DNA of 64,000 bases from assembly GCF_900113065.1 (NCBI RefSeq), contig NZ_FOOA01000002.1, positions 310,001 through 374,000 of the forward strand, in the 5' to 3' direction. This DNA comes from Aureimonas phyllosphaerae. GTDB taxonomy: Bacteria > Pseudomonadota > Alphaproteobacteria > Rhizobiales > Rhizobiaceae. Positions 57,587-64,000 of this stretch are shown here, in pieces (the stretch's first letter is position 1; every line of letters begins with the position of its first letter). The notes beneath the pieces are model-generated. The model made no database searches. It was not told the DNA's origin and was given only the letters and a program-made list of their open reading frames with translations. Made by a program: the position numbers and the translations under genes.

Positions 57587-57610
57587 GAAGGCCGAGAATC
57601 CCCGGCCTTC
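57587..57610 (-). other. Hairpin in the yajC-secDF gap
   Basis: GAAGGCCG and CGGCCTTC form an eight-pair stem with an eight-base loop 22 bases past the yajC stop. There is no T tract, so it is more likely an mRNA-stabilising or attenuating hairpin than a full terminator. Confidence 0.4.
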
Positions 57611-57631
57611 GGAATGCAACCTCGAAAGAGG

Positions 57632-57976
57632 TTATTTCGTGTTGGCGGCGACCGGCTCGCCCTTGGTCCGCACGTCCGCCACCATCGACTGAAGAACGCG
57701 GATCTTGGTCTGCTCCGAGATCTGAACCTCGAGTTCGCCGTTGTCCATGACCTTGGTTACCTTGGCGATGATGCCGCCGCCGGTGACCACGGTGTCGCCC
57801 CGACGGATGTTGCGCAGCATCTCGTCGCGCTTCTTGGCCGCGCCGCGCTGCGGGCGGATGATCAGGAAGTACATGATCGCGAAGACCGCGATGAACGGCA
57901 GAATGCTGATGAGGATGCTCTCCGGCCCCCCGGCTGCGGCGGCGGTCTGGGCGAAAGCCGGCGTGACGAACATCAA
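57632..57976 (-). CDS. yajC: Sec translocon accessory protein YajC
   Basis: 114-residue single-pass membrane protein that binds the SecDF complex. The helix is ESILISILPFIAVFAIMYFLIIRPQ, followed by the family core KKRDEMLRNIRRGDTVVTGGGIIAKV. The first residues (MMFVTPAFAQTA) look like a signal end. It is the first gene of yajC-secDF-Mth938-synthase-like on the minus strand and is divergent from the DUF815 gene. Confidence 0.96.
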   Translation of the reverse strand: MMFVTPAFAQTAAAAGGPESILISILPFIAVFAIMYFLIIRPQRGAAKKRDEMLRNIRRGDTVVTGGGIIAKVTKVMDNGELEVQISEQTKIRVLQSMVADVRTKGEPVAANTK

Positions 57977-58117
57977 CTACTCCTAGGACAGGACGAAAAC
58001 GGGCGATCGCGCCCTTCACAAGTCGGCCGCAATATACGAACGGTCGGCGCGATTGCAACACGGGCTAACGGACTGTGAACACACGTTCCGGCGGCTTCAG
58101 AAGGACATAGCGAGACC

Positions 58118-58990
58118 GTGACCGCACTCGAGAACGACCAGCTGATCCTTCTGCGCCGCATCGCGGACGCGCTGGAGCGGCTCGCACCTGCGCCCTCGCC
58201 TCCCGCCGACCTCGAGAGGGCGGACTGTTTCGTGTTCCAGCCGCCTGCGACGCTCCAGCCGGTCCCGAAGGTGAACCGCGTCCCCGTCGAGCTTCTTCGC
58301 GGCATCGACCGCTCGCGCGAGATCCTACTGGAGAACACGAGACGCTTTGCCGCCGGGCTTCCCGCCAACAACGCGCTGCTTTGGGGCGCTCGGGGGATGG
58401 GCAAGTCGTCCCTTGTGAAGGCGGCTCACGAATGGTCCAACCGCGAGGCAGGAGCGGACGCCGCGCCCCTGAAGCTGATCGAGATCCACCGTGAGGACAT
58501 CGACCACCTGCCGGCTCTGATGCAGGCCCTGCGCATGCAGCCGTTCCAGATCCTCCTCTTCTGTGACGACCTGTCGTTCGATCACGACGACACGTCCTAC
58601 AAGTCGCTCAAGGCGGCACTCGACGGGGGCGTGGAGGGACGCCCGGCCAACGTCCTGTTCTACGCAACGTCGAACCGGCGCCATCTCCTTCCCCGCAACA
58701 TGATGGAGAACGAGCAGTCGACAGCGATCAATCCCGGCGAAGCCGTGGAGGAGAAGGTCTCGCTGTCCGACCGGTTCGGACTCTGGCTCGGCTTCCACAA
58801 GTGTTCGCAGGACGACTATCTCGCGATGGTCGCGGGCTACGTTCGCGAGGGCGGGCTGGGCGTCGAGGCGGAGGAGTGGCAAGCCGAGGCGCTGGAATGG
58901 TCGACGACGCGCGGCAACCGGTCGGGCCGCGTTGCCTACCAGTTCGTGCAAGATCTTGCGGGCCGCCTCGGCAAGCGTTTCGACATCTGA
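58118..58990 (+). CDS. DUF815 family P-loop ATPase
   Basis: 290-residue AAA-like ATPase, predicted cytoplasmic. Walker A is GARGMGKSSLVKA near residue 90 and Walker B is ILLFCDDLSF. The segment VEGRPANVLFYATSNRRHLLPR is typical of DUF815. Function is unknown; the family is widespread in proteobacteria next to Sec or surE genes. It starts at GTG with AAGGA 12 bases upstream, a little far, so the rate of translation may be modest. It is divergent from yajC. Confidence 0.87.
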   Translation: MTALENDQLILLRRIADALERLAPAPSPPADLERADCFVFQPPATLQPVPKVNRVPVELLRGIDRSREILLENTRRFAAGLPANNALLWGARGMGKSSLVKAAHEWSNREAGADAAPLKLIEIHREDIDHLPALMQALRMQPFQILLFCDDLSFDHDDTSYKSLKAALDGGVEGRPANVLFYATSNRRHLLPRNMMENEQSTAINPGEAVEEKVSLSDRFGLWLGFHKCSQDDYLAMVAGYVREGGLGVEAEEWQAEALEWSTTRGNRSGRVAYQFVQDLAGRLGKRFDI

Positions 58991-58995
58991 ATCCC

Positions 58996-59030
58996 AAAGA
59001 AAAGGCCCCGACGCGGTGCGCCGGGGCCTT
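58996..59030 (-). terminator. Rho-independent terminator of the LytM factor gene
   Basis: AAGGCCCCG and CGGGGCCTT form a nine-pair stem. On the minus strand it is followed by TTTTCTTT. On the plus strand the tail (GTCCCG) is poor, so it mainly serves the minus-strand gene. Confidence 0.8.
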
Positions 59031-59057
59031 GTCCCGTCGAAACGAGAAGCGCCGAAC

Positions 59058-60344
59058 TCAGCGCAGGTAGGTCATCGGGTTCACCGGCGAAGAATCCTTG
59101 CGAACCTCGAAGTGCACCATCGGGGCATCCGCATCGCCGGTCATGCCCGCCTTGGCAATCTCCTGGCCGCGCTTCACGGTCGAGCCGCGCTGAACGAGGA
59201 TGTCGTCGGCGTGGCCGTAGACCGTCACGAGGCCGTTGTCGTGCTTCACCAGCACGGTCTTGCCGAACTCCTTCAGCCCCTCGCCCGCATAGATCACGAC
59301 GCCGTTCTCGGCCGCCTTGATCGGCGTGCCGCGCGGCACCGAGATGTTCAGGCCGTCGTTGCGGCGCGAGCCGACCTTATCGCCAAAGTTCTTGACCACG
59401 CGACCCTGAACCGGCCAGCGGAACTGGTCGATGCCGGTCGAGGCAGGCGCGAGCGACGCCTCTTCCTTCTCCTCTTCCTTCGCGACCGTGGTGGTGGGGG
59501 CCGGTGCGGCAGCGGCAACGGCGGTGTCGCTCGCCTTCGGCGCGGCATGTGCCGCCGGCGCCGCAGGAGCGGCGGTCGCAGCGGCCACGGCCGGCTGTGC
59601 GGGCTTCGGGGCCTGCGCGGCGGCATGAGCCGGCGCCGCCGCGGCCGGAGCGGCCGGAGTCGCGGTCGCTACCGGGCGGTTGGCGGGAGCAGCGCGCGGT
59701 GCCGGAATGGCGGCAGCCTGCGCCTGAAGCGTCGTCGGAGGCGCGCCAAGCGAGGCGACACGCGTGTTCGCGGCGGCTGGCGCGGAGGCACCACCCGGCA
59801 GCATCAACGTCTGGCCGATGCGGATGTTGTCGTTGGTGAGGCCGTTGGCGGCACGGAGGTCAGCAACGCTGACGCCCGAGCGACGGGCGATCCCGAGCAG
59901 CGAGTCACCGGACTCGACCGTCACGCTGGCAGAGCGCGAGCCAGACGCAGCGGGCACGGCCCGGCTCATTGAAGACTGCGCGACCTGAGCCTGGCCGATC
60001 GGGGCGGCCGTGGCGCTCTGGACGGGCGCCGGCGCGGGGTAGGAGGACGCGGCCGTCGGCGCATTGCCGTAGGACGAAGCCGGCGGCGGCGGCAGCGACG
60101 AACGGCTGACGGCCGGCGTTTCGACGGCGGCGTATGTCTGCTGGGGTGCCTGATAGGCGGGGGCGACGGGCGCGGCGGCAACCTGCGTGCTTTGGATCGG
60201 CGCCTTGGGGATCGCTCCCGTGTAGAAGCCGTCCTGAAGCCGCGTCGCATCGGCGCTGCAGCCTGCCGTGATCGAGACAACCGAAACCAGCGCGGCAGAG
60301 CGAATCAGCTTCTGCCGAAAAAGCCGCATAACGTGCGTGCGCAT
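59058..60344 (-). CDS. LysM and degenerate LytM (M23) lipoprotein, NlpD-like
   Basis: 428-residue envelope protein. The N-terminal signal ends in a lipobox-like SITAGC, so it is a probable lipoprotein. A LysM domain (VESGDSLLGIARRSGVSVADLRAANGL, about 150-195) is followed by a long Ala/Pro-rich linker and a C-terminal LytM domain (about 305-428). The zinc-binding HxGxD is replaced by NDGLN, although HFEVR remains. It is therefore probably an amidase activator and not an active peptidase. It follows pcm with a 91-base gap, as nlpD does in gammaproteobacteria. Confidence 0.88.
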   Translation of the reverse strand: MRTHVMRLFRQKLIRSAALVSVVSITAGCSADATRLQDGFYTGAIPKAPIQSTQVAAAPVAPAYQAPQQTYAAVETPAVSRSSLPPPPASSYGNAPTAASSYPAPAPVQSATAAPIGQAQVAQSSMSRAVPAASGSRSASVTVESGDSLLGIARRSGVSVADLRAANGLTNDNIRIGQTLMLPGGASAPAAANTRVASLGAPPTTLQAQAAAIPAPRAAPANRPVATATPAAPAAAAPAHAAAQAPKPAQPAVAAATAAPAAPAAHAAPKASDTAVAAAAPAPTTTVAKEEEKEEASLAPASTGIDQFRWPVQGRVVKNFGDKVGSRRNDGLNISVPRGTPIKAAENGVVIYAGEGLKEFGKTVLVKHDNGLVTVYGHADDILVQRGSTVKRGQEIAKAGMTGDADAPMVHFEVRKDSSPVNPMTYLR

Positions 60345-60435
60345 CTCAATCCCCATGCCTTCACCAACCTTGGCCTATTCAACCGCGTTAATGTTACCCG
60401 CCGGTTAAATGCAGGAGCGAAAGCGAGGTATTCCT

Positions 60436-61083
60436 TTACAGGAGTGACGCTTTTCCGATCTCCAGCGGCTGAAGCCGGATGGGAAACAGGGGTGTCAGCT
60501 CGAAGCGGCTCCCTTGCCGATGATGACGCACGATCTGCTGGACGCCGTCCCCTGCCCCGATGGCGGCGACGAGCATCGCACCCGACGCCATCTGCTCCAC
60601 GAACGCCTTCGGCAGTTCGTCGAACGAGCCATGCACCACGATCCGGTCATAGGGTGCGGCCTCGGCATAGCCCGCCCGTCCGTCCTCCTGAAGGAACGTC
60701 ACGTTGCTGAGCGAGCAGGCGCGCAGCCGCTCGTTGGCGGCCGAGGACAGCGTGCGGTAACGCTCGAGCGTGACGACGTGCACGCCGAGACGGGCAAGCA
60801 GCGCCGTGACGTATCCGCTGCCGGTGCCGATCTCGAGCACACGATGCTCGGGCTGCACCCGGAGGGCCGCGGCGATACGAACCGCCGTTCGCGCACTCGG
60901 CATTGTCTGACCGCATGGCAGCGGGAACGTGTGCTCGCCGTAGGGGTCGGCGACGCCGTCGGGCACGAAGAGTCGGCGCGGGATCGCCTCGACCGCCTCC
61001 ATGAGGCGACCCGCGACGAAATCCTCCGAGCGCACGCGCATGAGGAGCGCCGCGAGTCCTTCCCTGTCGCCCGACATGTCCAT
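60436..61083 (-). CDS. pcm: Protein-L-isoaspartate(D-aspartate) O-methyltransferase
   Basis: 215-residue repair enzyme that methylates isoaspartyl residues in damaged proteins using S-adenosylmethionine. The SAM-binding motif is VLEIGTGSGYVTALLARLG; the preceding FPLPCGQTMPSART matches the family segment (LPxGQTISxPxx). The surE stop lies six bases before its ATG, so they are one operon. An ATG two residues later is an alternative start. Confidence 0.96.
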   Translation of the reverse strand: MDMSGDREGLAALLMRVRSEDFVAGRLMEAVEAIPRRLFVPDGVADPYGEHTFPLPCGQTMPSARTAVRIAAALRVQPEHRVLEIGTGSGYVTALLARLGVHVVTLERYRTLSSAANERLRACSLSNVTFLQEDGRAGYAEAAPYDRIVVHGSFDELPKAFVEQMASGAMLVAAIGAGDGVQQIVRHHRQGSRFELTPLFPIRLQPLEIGKASLL

Positions 61084-61089
61084 GCCCGG

Positions 61090-61851
61090 TCAGCCGGCGG
61101 CGAAGACGGAACGCATCTCCTCACGCAGCGCGTGGTGCGTGAGGTCGAGCTGCAGCGGCGTGACCGAGATGAACCCGTCGCGCAACGCGGCGAGATCGGA
61201 GCCTCCCATTTCCGGTCCTGACTGGCGACCGAACTTCAGCCAGTAGTACGGCAGGCCGCGGCCGTCGTGACGCTCTTCGATGCCGAGAGCGTAGTCGAGC
61301 TTGCCTTGCCGCGTGACCTTCGTGCCGCGTACGGCCTCGGGCTCGACGGCAGGAAAGTTCACGTTGAACAACGTTCCCTCGGGCGCCGACACACCCAACA
61401 GCTTGCGAATGACTTCGGCGCCGTGCCGCTCGGCCGTCGCCCACTGCAACTCACGCCCTCCGTCGGCGCGGAAGGTCTGGCTGAGGGCGATCGAGCGGAA
61501 ACCCAGCATCATCCCTTCGATCGCTCCCGCTACGGTACCGGAATAGCTGACGTCGTCGCAGACGTTCTGCCCGGCGTTGACCCCGGAGAGCACGAGATCG
61601 GGCTCCTCCGGCATCAGGTGCTTTGCGGCCATGATCACGCAGTCGGTCGGCGTGCCGGTCACCGCGAAACGGCGCTCGCCCTCGCGGCGCACCCGCAGTG
61701 GCGACGACAGGGTCAACGAATGCGACAGTCCGCTCTGGTCGGTTTCCGGTGCAACGGTCCACACGTCGTCGGACAGCTGCCGCGCGATCGCCTCGAGCGT
61801 CTTCAGGCCCGGCGCGTGGATGCCGTCGTCGTTCGTCAGAAGAATGCGCAT
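61090..61851 (-). CDS. surE: 5'/3'-nucleotidase SurE
   Basis: 253-residue metal-dependent phosphatase of nucleoside monophosphates and polyphosphate. The N-terminal [13 protein letters not shown] holds the two catalytic Asp residues, and SGLSHSLTL and [23 protein letters not shown] are the other family segments. It starts two bases after the serS stop. Together serS-surE-pcm form a tight minus-strand operon. Confidence 0.97.
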   Translation of the reverse strand: MRILLTNDDGIHAPGLKTLEAIARQLSDDVWTVAPETDQSGLSHSLTLSSPLRVRREGERRFAVTGTPTDCVIMAAKHLMPEEPDLVLSGVNAGQNVCDDVSYSGTVAGAIEGMMLGFRSIALSQTFRADGGRELQWATAERHGAEVIRKLLGVSAPEGTLFNVNFPAVEPEAVRGTKVTRQGKLDYALGIEERHDGRGLPYYWLKFGRQSGPEMGGSDLAALRDGFISVTPLQLDLTHHALREEMRSVFAAG

Positions 61852-61853
61852 GG

Positions 61854-63137
61854 TCAATCCCGGCCGATGATCTCGAGCCCGCCCATATAGGGCCGCAGCG
61901 CCTCCGGCACGCGGATTTCGCCGGCCTCCGTCTGATAGTTTTCCATGATCGCGATCAGCGCGCGGCCGACGGCCGTACCGGACCCGTTCAGCGTATGGAC
62001 GAAGCGCGGCGCGACCTTCTCGCCCGCCGGACGGAAGCGGGCGTTCATCCGCCGGGCCTGGAAGTCTCCGCACACGGAGCAACTGGAGATTTCGCGGAAG
62101 GCGTCCTGCCCCGGCAGCCAGACCTCGATGTCGTAGGTCTTCTGGGAGGAGAACCCCATGTCGCCCGTGCAGAGAACGACCGTCCGGAAGTGCAGACCGA
62201 GCCGTTCGAGAACCGTCTCGGCCGCCCGCGTCATCCGCTCGTGTTCGTCGAGCGAGGTTTCCGGCGTCGTGATCGACACGAGCTCGGCCTTGTAGAACTG
62301 GTGCTGGCGCAGCATGCCGCGCGTGTCGCGCCCGGCCGACCCGGCCTCGGAGCGGAACGAGGGCGTCAGCGCGGTGAAGCGCATGGGCAGCTTCGCCTCG
62401 TCGACGATCTGCTCGCGCACGAGGTTGGTCAGCGACACCTCGGCGGTCGGGATCATCCAACGACCGTCGGTTGTCCGGAACAGGTCCTCGGCAAATTTCG
62501 GAAGCTGGCCGGTACCGAAGAGTGCGTCGTCACGCACGAGGAGCGGCGGCGAGACTTCCTCGTAGCCAAATTCCCCGGTGTGCATGTCGAGCATGAACTG
62601 ACCGAGCGCGCGTTCCAGGCGAGCGAGCTTGCCGCGCAGGACCGTGAAGCGCGACCCGGACATGCGGGCGGCGGCATCGAAGTCCATCTGCCCTAGCGCT
62701 TCGCCGAGCTCGAAATGTTCCTTCGGCTTGAAGGCGAAGGCAGGCTCCTGCCCGGAGCGTCGAACCTCGACGTTATCGGCCTCGTCTGCGCCGCGCGGCA
62801 CATCGGCCAGGGGGGCATTCGGGAGCGTCGCGAGGAAGCCGTTCAGCTCTTCATCGAACTGCCGCTCCTGCCGTTCGCCTTCCTGGATCTTGGCCTTGAG
62901 ATCGGCGACCTCGGCCATCACAGCGTCGGCACGCGCGGCATCGCCCGATGCCTTCGCCTTGCCGATCTCCTTGGACGCTTCGTTGCGGCGGCTCTGCCAG
63001 CCCTGGAGCACCTGCAGATGCTCGCGGCGCGCCTCGTCGAGGCGGCGCACCTCGGGCGAGGCGGCAGCCGCGCCCCGGCGCTCCAACGCCTCGTCGAGAG
63101 CTTGCGGGTTATCGCGGATCCATTTGAGGTCGAGCAT
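61854..63137 (-). CDS. serS: Serine--tRNA ligase
   Basis: 427-residue class II aminoacyl-tRNA synthetase. The N-terminal tRNA-binding coiled coil (about 25-110, [31 protein letters not shown]) is followed by the catalytic core with motif 2 ([21 protein letters not shown]) and motif 3 ([16 protein letters not shown]). It charges tRNA-Ser, one copy of which is at 14877-14966. It lies 39 bases after tatC on the same strand. Confidence 0.98.
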   Translation of the reverse strand: MLDLKWIRDNPQALDEALERRGAAAASPEVRRLDEARREHLQVLQGWQSRRNEASKEIGKAKASGDAARADAVMAEVADLKAKIQEGERQERQFDEELNGFLATLPNAPLADVPRGADEADNVEVRRSGQEPAFAFKPKEHFELGEALGQMDFDAAARMSGSRFTVLRGKLARLERALGQFMLDMHTGEFGYEEVSPPLLVRDDALFGTGQLPKFAEDLFRTTDGRWMIPTAEVSLTNLVREQIVDEAKLPMRFTALTPSFRSEAGSAGRDTRGMLRQHQFYKAELVSITTPETSLDEHERMTRAAETVLERLGLHFRTVVLCTGDMGFSSQKTYDIEVWLPGQDAFREISSCSVCGDFQARRMNARFRPAGEKVAPRFVHTLNGSGTAVGRALIAIMENYQTEAGEIRVPEALRPYMGGLEIIGRD

Positions 63138-63176
63138 GTCTCTCCAGTCCGCGCGGGACGGACCGGAGCCGGAGCA

Positions 63177-63989
63177 TCACTCCGTTTGCGCTTCCGCTTC
63201 CGCCAGGCGCTCGGCTCGCTTCTTTTCGATCAACCGTGCCGTGATGATCGAGACCTCGTAGAGAATGATCGCCGGGATCGCAAGGCCGATCTGGGACAGC
63301 GGATCGGGCGGCGTCAGCACCGCCGCCACGATGAACGCCAGCACGATCGCCCACTTGCGCTTGTCGGCGAGACCATCGGCCGTCACCATGCCGGCGCGCA
63401 CCAGCAGCGAGCAGACCACCGGCAACTGGAACACCAGACCGAAGGCCACAATCAGCGTCATGATCAGCGACAGATATTCCGAAACGCGCGGCAGAAGCGA
63501 GATCGCCGCGTGGCTTCCGTCCCCCGACTGCTGCATCGAGAGGAAGAACCACATCACCATCGGAGTGAAGAAGAAGTAGACCAGAAGGGCGCCGAGCAGG
63601 AACAGGAGCGGCGTCGCGACCAGAAACGGAATGAACGCGGCGCGTTCGTCGCGGTAGAGGCCGGGCGCTACGAACTTGTAGACCTGGATCGCGATCACCG
63701 GGAAGGCAAGAAAGAAACCGCCAAAGGCCGCGACCTTCACCTGCGTGAAGAAATACTCCTGCGGCGCGGTGTAGATCAGCTCCACCGCGGCTGGATCGAG
63801 CCCGGCCCAGGAGCTGGCGATCTGGTAGGGCACGACGAGAATGTTGAAGATCTGCTTCGCGAAAAAGAAGCAGATCAGGAACATGCCGAAGAAGCCGGCG
63901 ATCGCCCAGATCAGGCGACGGCGCAGTTCGATCAGGTGTTCGATCAGCGGAGCGGAGGAGGCTTCGATGTCGGCTTCCGAACGCTTCAC
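63177..63989 (-). CDS. tatC: Twin-arginine translocase subunit TatC
   Basis: 270-residue membrane protein that recognises twin-arginine signal peptides. Six hydrophobic helices are visible. The N-terminal segment APLIEHLIELRRRLIW and the periplasmic loop with YTAPQEYFFTQVKVAAFGG and FVAPGLYRDER are the family hallmarks. The C-terminus is charged (KKRAERLAEAEAQTE). It starts at a GTG that overlaps the putative tatB stop in GTGA. Confidence 0.97.
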   Translation of the reverse strand: MKRSEADIEASSAPLIEHLIELRRRLIWAIAGFFGMFLICFFFAKQIFNILVVPYQIASSWAGLDPAAVELIYTAPQEYFFTQVKVAAFGGFFLAFPVIAIQVYKFVAPGLYRDERAAFIPFLVATPLLFLLGALLVYFFFTPMVMWFFLSMQQSGDGSHAAISLLPRVSEYLSLIMTLIVAFGLVFQLPVVCSLLVRAGMVTADGLADKRKWAIVLAFIVAAVLTPPDPLSQIGLAIPAIILYEVSIITARLIEKKRAERLAEAEAQTE

Positions 63990-64000
63990 GTATTCTCTCC
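63986..64000 (-). CDS. Possible C-terminus of tatB (partial, at the window edge)
   Basis: The tatC start lies in GTGA, so the TGA at 63988-63986 could end an upstream gene. Reading back gives GENT before the stop, entering from beyond the window edge. tatB normally precedes tatC with such an overlap. Five codons cannot prove it, so this rests on gene order. Confidence 0.3.
   Translation of the reverse strand, partial: GENT

Overview
The window is a GC-rich chromosomal segment (most coding lines are well above 60% GC) from an alphaproteobacterium, most likely of the Hyphomicrobiales (Rhizobiales). The basis is gene order: rplI-dnaB...radA-cvpA-purF, clpP-clpX-lon-hupB, and tatC-serS-surE-pcm-LytM factor next to yajC-secDF-Mth938. 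An RpiR-type inositol regulator with its operator motif agrees with this. Aurantimonadaceae-like genera are a guess, not something the sequence proves. I see no prophage, insertion sequence, CRISPR array or plasmid functions. Almost every base is in a confident gene.

Layout. 1-8.9 kb: end of a membrane protein, rplI, dnaB, then a pyruvate:quinone oxidoreductase gene (poxB) on the opposite strand, radA, cvpA, purF and an SDR. 8.9-13 kb (minus): a flavin-type PNPOx protein, pssA, psd and an Atm1-type ABC exporter. 13-16.4 kb: a large LysM envelope protein, tRNA-Ser(GCT) with its own promoter, and an MFS transporter. 16.4-23.3 kb: a myo-inositol catabolic locus with iolD reading away from iolR-iolC-iolE-iolB; iolC is fused to a DUF2090 aldolase-like domain and operator-like palindromes lie upstream of iolR and iolC. 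23.4-28.2 kb: an MHYT-PAS-GGDEF-EAL protein, a DMT exporter and an M24 peptidase. 28.3-32.5 kb: zwf overlapping a GH63-like glucosidase gene. 32.7-36.1 kb: a probable copper/oxidative-stress cluster (DUF2946, PepSY membrane protein, PCu(A)C chaperone, exported superoxide dismutase). 36.1-37.6 kb: two blue-light photoreceptors back to back, a short BLUF protein and a LOV-HWE histidine kinase. 37.6-48.3 kb (minus): an M20 amidohydrolase, then the proteostasis block hupB, lon, clpX, clpP, an MscS channel and trigger factor. 48.5-50.4 kb: a lower-GC acyltransferase, tRNA-Leu(TAG) and a 47-aa DUF1127 protein. 50.5-64 kb: trmFO, DUF4153, the yajC-secDF-Mth938-squalene/phytoene synthase-like operon, a DUF815 ATPase, and tatC-serS-surE-pcm-LytM factor.

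How the parts work together. The proteostasis block covers folding at the ribosome (tig), ATP-dependent proteolysis (ClpXP, Lon) and nucleoid packing (HU). SecDF/YajC and TatC cover export. The Mth938 and synthase-like proteins resemble the mitochondrial complex I assembly factors NDUFAF3 and NDUFAF6. The iol cluster covers steps from the diketo-inositol stage to the phosphorylated intermediate; inositol dehydrogenase and iolA are not in the window. The most interesting regions are the BLUF/LOV pair, the copper-SOD cluster, the iol operators and the two complex-I-factor homologues in the Sec operon.
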